Of a DNA stretch of 64,000 bases, positions 7,454 through 16,922 are shown piece by piece. A program made the translations under genes and the position numbers. The DNA is from Alteromonas indica (GTDB taxonomy: Bacteria > Pseudomonadota > Gammaproteobacteria > Enterobacterales > Alteromonadaceae): the NCBI GenBank assembly GCA_003056425.1, contig PYVY01000001.1:124001-188000 (forward strand). Direction: 5' to 3'. The notes under the pieces are model-generated. The model was not told the DNA's origin and searched no databases. It saw nothing but the letters and a program-made list of their open reading frames with translations. Position 1 is the stretch's first letter. Every line of letters starts with the position of its first letter.

Positions 7454-10400
7454 CTAGCGGCTAAATAACCCAGCAAACGGGCTGTTGCCACGGTTTGAGG
7501 TTTCCCCTGTTGCACAGGCTCTACGGGTACATAATTTACCCAATGCAGCCACATCACGGGTATTGATTTTACCGTCACCATTTATATCAAAGCTGTCATC
7601 AATAGGCTGTCGGCGAAGAATAGCGTTAAGCAACGCCCGACTGTCCAGATAGTCGACATCGTTGTCACCATCCCAGTCGCCTATTAAAGCAAACTGATAA
7701 GTGGCCAGCACCGGATCGTGGTCAGAGGCGCGATATACCAGTGTGTTTAACCAGCTGTCTGGTTTGTATTCACTGTTGTAGTCCAGCGCCGGGCTTTCGT
7801 CGGCATTGACATGCCATACCGTGGCATCTACCAGATACTGCGCCATTGGTGCATTTGCCAGCTGGTAATCCAGAGTACCTGCGGCTCCCTGGAAGGTATA
7901 GCTATAAGTTTTCAAGCCATCGGTTTGGGCCAGCGTGTCGGTAAAACCAGCACCGGTCAGGTAACGAATAGGATCTTCCTGCGCATACGCGTTCAGGTCG
8001 CCCACCACGACGGTGGGGGTATCCCCGTAAGTCTCTGCTAACCACGCTGTCAGGGCAATAGCGGCACGGGTGCGGGTCAGGTTACAATTTCCGCCTAACG
8101 GGTCATCATCCCCGGTGCCGCACGATGAGCCTTTTGACTTAAAGTGATTCACATCGACCACAAATTCATTTCCTGTACTGTTCAGGCTGAACTTCTGGGC
8201 CAGCGATGGACGATTGTTCCAGGCAAACAGCGGCCCATTTTCATCTGCTATGCTGTTCGCTTCAGACAATATCGCGGCGCCGCCTTTGGTGGTGACTTTA
8301 TCCTGGCGATAAATAATCCCCGATGTAATTTCATCGCTGCCGATGGTGGTCACGTTTGCATCCACATAGGCATAGCGCTCATCACCTGCCGCGTCGTTCA
8401 TCGCTGCGGTTAACTGGGCCAGTGTACTGGTTTGGCCAAAGCCGTCATTCTCCAGCTCCAGCAAACCAATAACATCAGCGTCCAACTCGCTCATTGCAGC
8501 TACAATTTTATCCAGCTGACGCTGGTATTCAGCAAAGCTGTCTGCGCCACGCGAGGTAGGGAACCCTGCGCCTTCACCGTCACCGTTAAACAGATTCAGC
8601 ACATTAAAGCTGGCTATACGTAAGCTGCCAGGCTCAATCTCAGGCTGCTCGGTACGCGCATTACTGTTTATCACATCGGCCACCTCTACCGGACGTATCC
8701 GGTAAGCAGAAAAGCCATAGTCCATGACGCCAACCACACTGGTAACAGTATCGCCACTACGCACACTGTTATACGGGCCAAACTCACCTGGCATCAACAG
8801 ATGCTCGGTGGTATCAGAACCATCTGAGTTATCGTCAATCAGTACCTGATCAAGTGCATTCGCTGCTGATAGCGCCGCAGCTTCTTCGCTATCAGAGCCA
8901 TATAACTGGGTAGGCACGTACAAGCGTTGCGACGAAACCGCCACTTCACCATAGCTGCCATAGTTATAGACGTTATTGATGATCCAATCAGTTGCATTGG
9001 TAACCAGCATCCCTTCAACCGCTTCAAAGCTATCTTGTGCGGTTTTAGGTAGGTTGATGACCACTGGCACGACGGTACCGCTGCCACATAGCAAGGGATC
9101 TTGCTGGGCCACCAGTTGGGTACGGCCGTATTGTTCTTCCACACTTCCTAGCACCCGAACTACATCGCCGGGTTTAAGTTCGCTACCGTCAGCCTTCACA
9201 AAGATCCCTTCGGATGTATTCTCATCGTTATCGGTATCGGCGGCTTCTTCCTGCACAAAATAACCGGATAAGGCCGGCGTTATATGGGTTACCACGCCTT
9301 CTACAACCACTGTCTTGCCAGCCAGTGCAGACGCACTTTCGGCGCCCTGAACCGTATGAATATAGGTTGCTTCATCAGCACACACACCCAATGAGTCATC
9401 ACTACCACCGCCGGTAGCATCACCATAACGACCTAAATTATCAAAGCTGTTATTAGCAAACCCATCCCATTCAAACGCTGGATCAAAGGTATCGAACGCA
9501 TTACTATCACCACTGGTAATACCAGCTTTACGGCGCAGTGTATTGTCTTTGGTACTGGTATCGCCAGAACCCCATTCGGTTCTTACGCCAATCTGGCCAA
9601 TAGCATCAACTATCTCGCCGTTTTGCAGCAATACCACAGCGTCATCACCATTGAAATTCACCTCACCGGTTAATGCGTTTGCTACAGCGGTTATCGCCGT
9701 GTCGGCACCATCATTAGCCAGCACATACACGCCCCCGGCCGCCAGGCTTCCGCTAAGTGCAATGATACTGTTACCGGTAGTATTACCGTTGGCAAAAACC
9801 TGTACTGCATACTCGCTCAGGTCTATCTCTGTCCCGCCCACGTTAACCAGTTCCAATGCTTTATTAAAGCTGCTGCCTTCAACGTATTCGGAGAAGAACA
9901 AGGTAGCCGGCGTAAGCGCGTAGGTGCCTACCGGGATAGGTGTAGTGGCAGAACTGTTAGAGGTTTGTCCATCCAGGGTATCGGTGCCTGGCACCTGCCA
10001 GTTACTTACCTCGAATATCACGCTGGCTGAGCCGCTATTGCGATACGCAAAACTATCGGTATATTCCCACGCTTCACCCGTACCATCGGTATTAGCGTCG
10101 CCGTAGATATCGATAAGCTCACCGTGGCAAAATACTTCCACTGCGTCATCCCCATTAATGGACATCGCATTACTGGTGTAATCGGGCGCAAAGCCGAAGA
10201 AACTGGTGAAGCCATCAGCTTCACTGGCAATGTAAATGTAATCACCCGCGCGAGCTGAGACGGCAGGGAACACAAACTCTTCACCCGAAGAGCCCCCACC
10301 GTTATTGGCTGAGCCAACTCCGCATACGCTTAAATCATCAGTATCCTGAGTTACCAGTAATTCAATACCTTTAGGTACCCCACCGGATAACGGCCCATCA

Positions 10401-11881
10401 AATATAGCCGTCAGCATTAAACTGGCGGCAGCCGCAGGTTCACTAGGATCAGGATCGGTCGGTGGCTCAGTAGGCTCACTATCCTCACAACTACTGGCAG
10501 GATATAACAGCGCCGCCCAGTCTGGGTGATCCACAAACGGGTTTCGGTTGCCCTGATACTCGTAGATAGTATTTTGGCGGGTAAGTTCGGCGTTATCCAC
10601 CGGGTCATTGTTATGCCACTCCAGTAGCACACATAATTTGCCCAGTGCAGCTTCATCACCACTGGTCAGTCGGTTGACCAGCATCAAGTCCGGGGTAATG
10701 TCGGCGCTGCTACCTTCATAGCGAACGTCCATGTACATCATCATACGCGCAACATCGCCCTTGATAGCATCGCGTGGCTCAAAGGAGTCGCCATCAACAC
10801 GGTTTTCCGGCGCTTCGGCCAAAGGTGCATCGCTGTAATCAAAATCGAGGCTTGCGCGGCTGCCATTAACCGAGATATCGGTGGCTCGCAAATGCTGAAT
10901 ATCGGTATATGCTTCATTGCTGGTACCGCTAAAGCCATGGCTTTTTGGCCAGCTGTGCTCCCGGTTCCAGTTATCTGGATTTGAGGAGGCTGAACCCGAC
11001 CCATTCGACGCTTTCGCTAAGGAACGATTGGAATAAAACAGAATGACATTGTCACTGTTGGCGGGATCTTCATCCGTTTCGGTCAGGGCGGTCCATACCT
11101 GGCTATAGGTTAGCTGGCGATGCCCTGAAGCCAGCGTTTCGCTGATCCGCTGCCGTAAAATACTGACGTCGCTGCCGGCATCGATTTCGCTTTGCACCGC
11201 ACTGTAGTAGATAGCAGGATCAAACGTGCTGGCATCAGCTACTTTGTCTAGTGCCGGGCAATTGGTGCAGACACCCGCCAAGTCACCATCCTCACCGCCG
11301 GTATCCCCATCACCACCACCATCGGTAGGTGTATAGGTATGCTCGCCAAGGCCGCTGAAATCGTCTTTTTCCAGCCCGCGGAATTCGGTGGCCGGGTCAA
11401 AACTATCGCTGGGGTCGGTATCACCGCTGGCAACACTTTCGAGCCGGATAAGTGTGTTGTCCTGGGTACTGGTAAGGCCACTGCCCCACTGTGACCCTGG
11501 ATCCACCCCTAACTGTCCCAGACTATCTATAATCTGGCTTCCGGCTTTAAGGATAATGGCATCATCACCATTAAAAAAACTATGGCTGGAATTAAGGTTC
11601 GCTAATGCGGTTATCGAGCCGTCAGCACTGTCATCAGCAATAATGTACGTTTGTCCAGCGGCCAAACTTCCACTTAGTTCAATGACGGTCCCTGCTGAGG
11701 TACTGCCATTAAAGTAAAATGACAATGTATACTCACCTAAATCGACCGCACTATCCGATGTGTTATACAGTTCTATCGCTTTATTATTGCTACTTCCTTC
11801 TATGTACTGCGATATCAACAAGTCGGCACTGGCCGCTGAAGATAGGCAGAACGCGAAAGGTAGCAGAGCTATTTTTTTCAT
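7454..11881 (-). CDS. Secreted multidomain nuclease: endonuclease I plus ExeM/NucH-type nuclease
   Basis: A 1475-aa exported protein with a signal peptide at residues 1-19. In order it shows a lamin-tail domain (about 20-140, LLISQYIEGSSNNKAIELYN), then an endonuclease I domain (about 205-460) with the metal-site segment NREHSWPKSHGF. A lamin-tail-like segment follows (about 485-650), then a further lamin-tail domain (about 655-790, FFSEYVEGSSFNKALELVN) and an OB-fold of the extracellular nuclease type (about 835-940). An endonuclease/exonuclease/phosphatase domain (about 1080-1410) has LRIASFNVLNLF, VIGLLELEN, VVVGDLNAY and SDHDPVLATY. A C-terminal dockerin-like pair of Ca-binding loops (DWDGDNDVDYLDS, DINGDGKINTRDV) ends the protein. 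It probably degrades extracellular DNA for phosphate and nucleosides. Carrying both catalytic domains in one chain is unusual, and no GlyGly-CTERM tail is present. Confidence 0.9.
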   Translation of the reverse strand: MKKIALLPFAFCLSSAASADLLISQYIEGSSNNKAIELYNTSDSAVDLGEYTLSFYFNGSTSAGTVIELSGSLAAGQTYIIADDSADGSITALANLNSSHSFFNGDDAIILKAGSQIIDSLGQLGVDPGSQWGSGLTSTQDNTLIRLESVASGDTDPSDSFDPATEFRGLEKDDFSGLGEHTYTPTDGGGDGDTGGEDGDLAGVCTNCPALDKVADASTFDPAIYYSAVQSEIDAGSDVSILRQRISETLASGHRQLTYSQVWTALTETDEDPANSDNVILFYSNRSLAKASNGSGSASSNPDNWNREHSWPKSHGFSGTSNEAYTDIQHLRATDISVNGSRASLDFDYSDAPLAEAPENRVDGDSFEPRDAIKGDVARMMMYMDVRYEGSSADITPDLMLVNRLTSGDEAALGKLCVLLEWHNNDPVDNAELTRQNTIYEYQGNRNPFVDHPDWAALLYPASSCEDSEPTEPPTDPDPSEPAAAASLMLTAIFDGPLSGGVPKGIELLVTQDTDDLSVCGVGSANNGGGSSGEEFVFPAVSARAGDYIYIASEADGFTSFFGFAPDYTSNAMSINGDDAVEVFCHGELIDIYGDANTDGTGEAWEYTDSFAYRNSGSASVIFEVSNWQVPGTDTLDGQTSNSSATTPIPVGTYALTPATLFFSEYVEGSSFNKALELVNVGGTEIDLSEYAVQVFANGNTTGNSIIALSGSLAAGGVYVLANDGADTAITAVANALTGEVNFNGDDAVVLLQNGEIVDAIGQIGVRTEWGSGDTSTKDNTLRRKAGITSGDSNAFDTFDPAFEWDGFANNSFDNLGRYGDATGGGSDDSLGVCADEATYIHTVQGAESASALAGKTVVVEGVVTHITPALSGYFVQEEAADTDNDENTSEGIFVKADGSELKPGDVVRVLGSVEEQYGRTQLVAQQDPLLCGSGTVVPVVINLPKTAQDSFEAVEGMLVTNATDWIINNVYNYGSYGEVAVSSQRLYVPTQLYGSDSEEAAALSAANALDQVLIDDNSDGSDTTEHLLMPGEFGPYNSVRSGDTVTSVVGVMDYGFSAYRIRPVEVADVINSNARTEQPEIEPGSLRIASFNVLNLFNGDGEGAGFPTSRGADSFAEYQRQLDKIVAAMSELDADVIGLLELENDGFGQTSTLAQLTAAMNDAAGDERYAYVDANVTTIGSDEITSGIIYRQDKVTTKGGAAILSEANSIADENGPLFAWNNRPSLAQKFSLNSTGNEFVVDVNHFKSKGSSCGTGDDDPLGGNCNLTRTRAAIALTAWLAETYGDTPTVVVGDLNAYAQEDPIRYLTGAGFTDTLAQTDGLKTYSYTFQGAAGTLDYQLANAPMAQYLVDATVWHVNADESPALDYNSEYKPDSWLNTLVYRASDHDPVLATYQFALIGDWDGDNDVDYLDSRALLNAILRRQPIDDSFDINGDGKINTRDVAALGKLCTRRACATGETSNRGNSPFAGLFSR

Positions 11882-12442
11882 TATGGCGTTTCCTGCTTGT
11901 TATTAAAAACTATCCGTAAGTTCAGGGAGAGTATCTTTGCTATGCTACAGAAACGTGACAAATTTTCGACAATTATTGACAACTTTTTGACCAGCTGGTC
12001 TACCAGCCCAGTACTGACGCAGGATTGCCCATGCCCTACCTGATGTAATAGATAGATCGCCAAGGCTTTATTTTACTAACTGATTCATTGGATGGGCCAA
12101 TAAAAGGCAAGTCGGTTTTGATTGGGGAGAAAAGCAAATAGGCGCGAAGCGCGTCTGGCTCCAGGGACAAAGTGCGCGGGAATGGACCACAAGCCAATGG
12201 GGTGCAGCGTGCTAAAACGTCAGCGCGGTGACTGTTCTACGGGCTATGCTTACAGGCTTTGGTGAAAGGCTATCATGAAGGCAAAGGCCAGCGGGCTCCG
12301 TAAACGTAGGTGCGTTAACCACCCTTGCCCTCAATAAGCACTTTGCGGGTATTTGTATTGGATAAAACGCATATACACAGCAGTGGTGCGGTAGGTTGTG
12401 GCCAGGCTTTAAAACACCCTGAGATGCATTTACATTACACAA
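11882..12442. other. Intergenic region without a recognisable gene
   Basis: About 560 bp upstream of the secreted nuclease. Open frames on both strands are short, overlapping and lack ribosome sites. The part next to 11882 must hold the nuclease promoter, but I could not pick a convincing -35/-10 pair. Confidence 0.5.
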
Positions 12443-12468
12443 GAAGCGCCTGCAGGAACAGGCGCTTC
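12443..12468 (-). terminator. Hairpin after the DUF3016 gene, likely terminator
   Basis: A perfect 10-bp stem, GAAGCGCCTG / CAGGCGCTTC, with a 6-base loop, starting 16 bases beyond the stop codon of the DUF3016 gene on its 3' side. The T tract is weak (TTCTTGTGT), so termination may be partial. Confidence 0.55.
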
Positions 12469-12483
12469 GGCATAACGGTGAGG

Positions 12484-12996
12484 CTAATTTGCCGCCGTTT
12501 GTTGCATTGTTTTATCAAACCAGTCTTTAAGCATCGCTTTTTCATAACTAAGGTTTTCAAAGTTACGATTCACTCTGCCACGGTCCATAAAACTCATATC
12601 TTTTAACTTTACCTGCGCACTTTGCAAGGTATTGCCACCATCATCATTCAGTGCATAACTGAACGTCATGCGCGGAATATAAACTGACTTAACCAGGCGT
12701 ATGTCGGTGCCGCCGCTGCCCCCCAGAAAACTTGATGGCCATACCTGGCCGGCCAGGTCCAGATCGGTTACTGTAAGTGACAGCGTTTGATTTTCTGGTA
12801 ATGCTTCAGCTAACTTTGCCAGATACTCTTCCAAATCCGCAAATACCATTTTTCGAAACGACACCCGCGACTGGTTAGAAGGCCGAATATCCTGATATGA
12901 ATCTGGGTCCTGCCAGGTTACCTCCACCTGGGCCGCCGCGGCAGCACCGCTAAATAAGCTTGCTGCTACCATAAATGTACAAAAAGACTTATCCAT
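12484..12996 (-). CDS. DUF3016 family exported protein
   Basis: A 170-aa protein with a signal peptide (about residues 1-22, cut after a run of Ala). The mature part matches DUF3016, with VEVTWQDPDSYQDIRP near the start, LSLTVTDLDLAGQVWP in the middle, and IRLVKSVYIPRMTFSY and LKDMSFMDR towards the end. The family is common in Alteromonadales and Shewanella as a small periplasmic protein of unknown function. The gene is monocistronic, with a hairpin directly after it. Confidence 0.85.
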   Translation of the reverse strand: MDKSFCTFMVAASLFSGAAAAAQVEVTWQDPDSYQDIRPSNQSRVSFRKMVFADLEEYLAKLAEALPENQTLSLTVTDLDLAGQVWPSSFLGGSGGTDIRLVKSVYIPRMTFSYALNDDGGNTLQSAQVKLKDMSFMDRGRVNRNFENLSYEKAMLKDWFDKTMQQTAAN

Positions 12997-13145
12997 AATC
13001 GCCCCCGAGTAGGAATTGCCAGAGGAAAAAATCTAACTGATTAGAGTAAGAAACAGGGGCCGAGTTCAGATTGTTTTATCTAATACCCGCGCACCTGTCC
13101 TCTTAACCTATCCAAAGGTAGCTGAATTGAAGCTGAATAGCGGTG

Positions 13146-13514
13146 TCATCGCTTTGGTTTAAATAACAAACCCGCCTCTCCCAGTTGCTGACAAAAATAA
13201 GTCAGCGTAGCCCCGTTAATGTAGGGATTTTGCGCTGGGTGCGCGCAAAAGCGCTGATAAAACAGGTTTACATTGTCCCTGTTTTTTAGCACATCGGTTA
13301 AATAAGTTTGTTGGTAAGGCCGTAAAGTTTGATACCAGGGCGCTATTTCATCATTAAAGCGGGCTAGTTTCCGTTGGTCTGGCCATACTTCAATAATATG
13401 TAACCAGTGGCTTAGTGTATCTTGCGTATCCCCTAACCAGCCCTGTATTACCGGCATACGTAAAAGTAGAATCAATGCCCCTATCTCGACAAGTATAATT
13501 AACCAGCGTCCCAT
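13146..13514 (-). CDS. Small membrane-anchored hypothetical protein
   Basis: A 122-aa protein with one N-terminal hydrophobic helix (about residues 4-20) and a soluble tail rich in aromatic residues. The tail holds two cysteines (FCAHP, YFCQQLG) that could pair if it lies in the periplasm. I recognise no family. It lies between the DUF3016 gene and the divergent ccoG operon, and its upstream region is the AT-rich ccoG promoter region. The frame and its clear start (ATG) make a real gene likely. Confidence 0.6.
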   Translation of the reverse strand: MGRWLIILVEIGALILLLRMPVIQGWLGDTQDTLSHWLHIIEVWPDQRKLARFNDEIAPWYQTLRPYQQTYLTDVLKNRDNVNLFYQRFCAHPAQNPYINGATLTYFCQQLGEAGLLFKPKR

Positions 13515-13695
13515 CTGTTGTCTGTCCTTTCCCTGCAGTTATCAACAAATACCAGCATATAGCACCTATATCGTTTATTAAATAGGCTATTTTTATACCT
13601 TCATATTAGTATTTATAAATAGCAAATTTTATCTCGGCAATATAGACCAGTACCTTATGCCGCAATAAAACCCATAGCGTAAATGTGCTATAAAC

Positions 13696-13709
13696 ATGAT
13701 CTATATTAA
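13696..13709. promoter_or_regulatory. FNR/Anr-like half-conserved site
   Basis: ATGAT-CTAT-ATTAA matches 8 of 10 positions of the FNR consensus TTGAT-N4-ATCAA and lies about 55 bases before ccoG. Oxygen-responsive control of cbb3 oxidase accessory genes is common, which makes it plausible. The AT-rich background makes chance matches likely too. Confidence 0.3.
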
Positions 13710-13765
13710 GCTTTTGCACCGCCACACAGGTAGAATGTCACAGCGCTAAGTAATAGGGTAACCGT

Positions 13766-15196
13766 ATGAGTGAGAAGATACCGGTAAAAACAGTGACCCC
13801 GGTTAATGTGCATCAACCAGCCTCCACTGCCACGAAGCATCACCGCTCGCGTAGCCGAATCTATGTACGCGCCGTGAAAGGACCGCTGGAAACATTTCGG
13901 CGCTTTTTCGGGCTGTTTTTTCTGGCCTTATTTGCGCTTATTCCCTGGTTACAGTATGACGGCCATCAGGCGGTACTACTGGACTTGGCCGAACAGCGCT
14001 TTACCCTTTTTGCTCTCACATTATGGCCCCAGGATCTTACCTTTCTGGCCTATTTATTTATTGTCTCTGCGTTTGCCTTGTTCTTTGTGACCACGTTTGC
14101 CGGGCGGGTGTGGTGCGGCTTTATGTGCCCCCAAACCACTTGGGTCTATTTATTTACCTGGTTTGAAGAAAAGATAGAGGGGACCCGCAATAAGCGCATA
14201 AAACTTGATGAACGCCCAATGGATGCTGATAAGTTTTTCAGGAAAACTGCCAAGCAGTTTTGCTGGTGGGCGGTAGCCATATTAACCGGTTTGCTATTTG
14301 TCGGTTATTTTACGCCGGTTCAGGCTCTGTTTATTAACTTTTTCACCTTTGATGCCGGATTCTGGCCCACTTTCTGGGTGGTGTTTTTTGCGGTATGTAC
14401 TTACGGCAATGCAGGTTATATGCGCGAAATAATGTGCACTCACATCTGCCCTTATGCCCGTTTTCAGTCGGCAATGTTTGACCGCGACACCTATACTGTG
14501 GCCTATGATGCCGGCCGCGGCGAGTCACGCGGCCCACGGCCACGAAAATTAGCCCGCAGCACAGTGCAGGAACAAGGTTTAGGCGACTGTATTGACTGTA
14601 ATTTATGTGTGCAGGTGTGTCCGACCGGCATTGATATTCGGAACGGCTTGCAATACGAATGCATCAACTGTGGGGCGTGTGTAGACGCCTGTAACGGCGT
14701 AATGGAAAAAATGAATTATCCCAAGGGCTTGATTCGCTTTACTTCCGAAGAAGAACTGGCGGGCGGCACCACCCGCGTGTTACGGCCAAAACTAATTGGC
14801 TATTTTGTGGTGCTGATGTTAATGACGGGGGTGCTGGTAGCTAATTTCATGCTGCGTTTACCCCTTGATGTGGATATTATCCGTGATCGTAATTCCCTGT
14901 ACCGTGAAACGAACGATGGGCTGATTGAAAACGTTTATACGTTGAAAATCATGAACAAATCCCAGCGTGAAGCCAGCTACAAAATAGAAGTGCTTGGTTT
15001 ACCAGATTACCGGTTTATTGGTAACCAAAACATCATAGTACAGGGCGGTGAAGTAGCCACCGTACCGATTTCGGTTGCCACCGATGCCTATAATCTGGAA
15101 GATCCTGTCACAGAAATACAGTTTAGGGTAAGTACCCAGCCTGAACAGGCCTCTCCTGTCAGCCTGACCGAACCCAGTAAATTTCTTTACCGATAG
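13766..15196 (+). CDS. ccoG: Cytochrome c oxidase accessory protein CcoG
   Basis: A 476-aa inner-membrane iron-sulfur protein of the CcoG/FixG/RdxA family. It has several membrane helices (about 45-65, 95-115, 165-190, 200-220, 345-365) and the conserved WCGFMCPQTTW. Two 4Fe-4S clusters are marked by CIDCNLCVQVCPTGIDI and CINCGACVDACN. The C-terminal Ig-like domain (about 365-476) is typical. In this family CcoG reduces Cu(II) for assembly of the cbb3-type oxidase. The oxidase genes themselves are not in this window. It is the first gene of a tight operon with srkA (6 bp gap) and yqaA. Confidence 0.93.
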   Translation: MSEKIPVKTVTPVNVHQPASTATKHHRSRSRIYVRAVKGPLETFRRFFGLFFLALFALIPWLQYDGHQAVLLDLAEQRFTLFALTLWPQDLTFLAYLFIVSAFALFFVTTFAGRVWCGFMCPQTTWVYLFTWFEEKIEGTRNKRIKLDERPMDADKFFRKTAKQFCWWAVAILTGLLFVGYFTPVQALFINFFTFDAGFWPTFWVVFFAVCTYGNAGYMREIMCTHICPYARFQSAMFDRDTYTVAYDAGRGESRGPRPRKLARSTVQEQGLGDCIDCNLCVQVCPTGIDIRNGLQYECINCGACVDACNGVMEKMNYPKGLIRFTSEEELAGGTTRVLRPKLIGYFVVLMLMTGVLVANFMLRLPLDVDIIRDRNSLYRETNDGLIENVYTLKIMNKSQREASYKIEVLGLPDYRFIGNQNIIVQGGEVATVPISVATDAYNLEDPVTEIQFRVSTQPEQASPVSLTEPSKFLYR

Positions 15197-15202
15197 GTAT
15201 TT

Positions 15203-16174
15203 ATGTCAGATTTTACGTTTACCGGGCTTACGCCCGATGTGCTATTGGATGCTCTTGAGTCATGCGGTATTTTTCCGCAAACAGGCTTACTGGCGCTCAA
15301 TAGTTATGAAAACCGGGTATATCAATTCCAGGCTGACGATGGCCAGCGGATGGTCGCCAAGTTTTATCGGCCTGCCCGCTGGACCAACGAGCAAATCCTT
15401 GAAGAGCACCACTTTGCGCTGGAGTTGGCCGATGCCGACATCCCGTTGGTGGCGCCCCTTATTATAAATGGCAACACGCTACATACCTTTGGCGGGTTTC
15501 GCTTCGCCGTTTTTCCGTCAGTGGGCGGCCGGCAGTTTGAAATAGACAATCTTGACCAATTGGAATGGATGGGTCGGTTTATCGGGCGTATGCATCGGGT
15601 AGCCCAGACTGCCCGCTTTTCGCACCGCCTGCCGCTGGACGCGGATCATTTTTTAGCCCAGCCGTACGCCGAGCTGCAACAAAGTACCCTGCTTCCGGAT
15701 CACCTTAAAACCGCCTTTTTCGCTATTGCCGAACCCGTGATTGAACTCACCACTAAACGGTATCAGCCCTTTGGCTTGATCCGCCTACACGGCGATTGCC
15801 ATCCGGGCAACATATTATGGCGCGACGGCCCAATGTTTGTCGATTTGGATGATTGCCGCATGGGGCCTGCTATTCAGGATTTGTGGATGATGCTAAGTGG
15901 CGATCGCAGCCAACAGCTATTGCAACTGGACACCATGGTAGAAGCATATGAAGAATTTCATGAACTCGACCGCCGTGAGCTTGCCCTGATTGAGCCTTTA
16001 CGAGCCATGCGTATGCTGCACTACATGGCGTGGTTGTCCAAACGCTGGCAAGATGCTGCGTTTCCCCGGGCGTTTCCATGGTTTGCTGAGGACAAATACT
16101 GGGAAAACCAGATCCTAGCCCTTAAAGAGCAAATGTCGTCACTTCAGGAACCGGCACTTAGCCTGGGAATTTAG
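15203..16174 (+). CDS. srkA: Stress response kinase A (YihE/RdoA family)
   Basis: A 323-aa protein kinase with an aminoglycoside-phosphotransferase-like fold. It has NSYENRVYQ (nucleotide loop), the MVAKFYRP lysine, RLHGDCHPGNILW (catalytic loop) and FVDLDDCRMGP (Mg-binding Asp). SrkA of E. coli phosphorylates Ser/Thr of proteins and protects against stress-induced death. In E. coli it precedes dsbA; here dsbA is about 6 kb away. The ATG begins 6 bp after ccoG, and yqaA follows 8 bp later, so the three are probably co-transcribed. Confidence 0.92.
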   Translation: MSDFTFTGLTPDVLLDALESCGIFPQTGLLALNSYENRVYQFQADDGQRMVAKFYRPARWTNEQILEEHHFALELADADIPLVAPLIINGNTLHTFGGFRFAVFPSVGGRQFEIDNLDQLEWMGRFIGRMHRVAQTARFSHRLPLDADHFLAQPYAELQQSTLLPDHLKTAFFAIAEPVIELTTKRYQPFGLIRLHGDCHPGNILWRDGPMFVDLDDCRMGPAIQDLWMMLSGDRSQQLLQLDTMVEAYEEFHELDRRELALIEPLRAMRMLHYMAWLSKRWQDAAFPRAFPWFAEDKYWENQILALKEQMSSLQEPALSLGI

Positions 16175-16182
16175 GCGCCTGT

Positions 16183-16611
16183 ATGCTTGAAAGCCTGGGC
16201 CTACTGGGCATGTTTGTCAGTGCCTTTTTAGCCGCCACCATTTTACCGCTGGGCTCTGAAGCGGTAATGATTGCCCTATACCATAGCGGTTATTCGCCAG
16301 CCGCCCTGTGGCTGGTGGCCACCGTAGCCAATGTTGCGGGCTCGCTGGTGAACTATGTTATAGGTCGAACAGCTGGACGTCCGGGGCTTAAGGCATTGTT
16401 AAAGGTTTCTGACACCGCCTTTGCCCGCGCCGAACAGCGCTATCGCCGTTACGGTACGGTATCTTTATGTTTTGCCTGGGTACCGGTTATTGGCGATCCG
16501 CTTACCATGCTGGCAGGGGTCATTAACGTGCCATTAGCGATATTTTTAGTGCTGGTAACGTTGGGTAAGGGGTTACGCTACTGGGCCTTGTTAAGCCTTT
16601 TACCTACCTGA
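16183..16611 (+). CDS. yqaA: YqaA family membrane protein (DedA-like)
   Basis: A 142-aa integral membrane protein with about four hydrophobic segments. It carries the family pattern ATILPLGSEAVMIALYHSGY and NVAGSLVNYVIGR, then a short amphipathic stretch (FARAEQRYRRYG) and WVPVIGDPLTMLAGV. It belongs to the SNARE-associated/DedA-related YqaA group, whose transport role is not settled. It is the third gene in the ccoG operon. The length agrees with the family. Confidence 0.85.
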   Translation: MLESLGLLGMFVSAFLAATILPLGSEAVMIALYHSGYSPAALWLVATVANVAGSLVNYVIGRTAGRPGLKALLKVSDTAFARAEQRYRRYGTVSLCFAWVPVIGDPLTMLAGVINVPLAIFLVLVTLGKGLRYWALLSLLPT

Positions 16612-16663
16612 CTTTACGCTTTTTTGCTCCATCGGTTATTGTTCAGTATACTCCTGCGCCATT

Positions 16664-16850
16664 CAGGTGCCTGCAATATGCAGGGTAAACGGGAAGTCAG
16701 TGCAAGGCTGACGCTGCCCCCGCAACGGTAAACTCCGCCCTTCAGGGCTCATATTCAGCAACCCTCGTATAACGGTTGCGCCACTGTGCATAGCACGGGA
16801 AGGTCATATGGCCTGACGCTGGTCAGGTGAGTAAGCCCGGATACCGGCCT
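16664..16850 (+). promoter_or_regulatory. Cobalamin (B12) riboswitch
   Basis: The leader of btuB contains the order of conserved cobalamin-riboswitch elements. These are AGGTGCCTGC and the GCAGGGTAAACGGGAA strand, the GTGCAAGGCTGACGCTGCCC and CCGCAACGGTAA segments, and the B12 box AAGCCCGGATACCGGCCTGA near 16833-16852. A short stem follows at 16859-16876 (ATCAGCAA / TTGCTGAT). Around 16890-16906 a CACTC/GAGTG hairpin could hide the ribosome site. It probably lowers btuB expression when adenosylcobalamin is plentiful. Confidence 0.93.
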
Positions 16851-16922
16851 GATACGTCATCAGCAATGTTGCTGATTGTTCGCTTTCATGCACTCGGGTG
16901 GAGTGTATAAACGAGAAACCAC

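Noticed and set aside
12212..12606. Frames of 76 and 93 codons near the end of the DUF3016 gene
   Set aside because: They run through the terminator hairpin or lie antisense to the DUF3016 gene and lack start signals.
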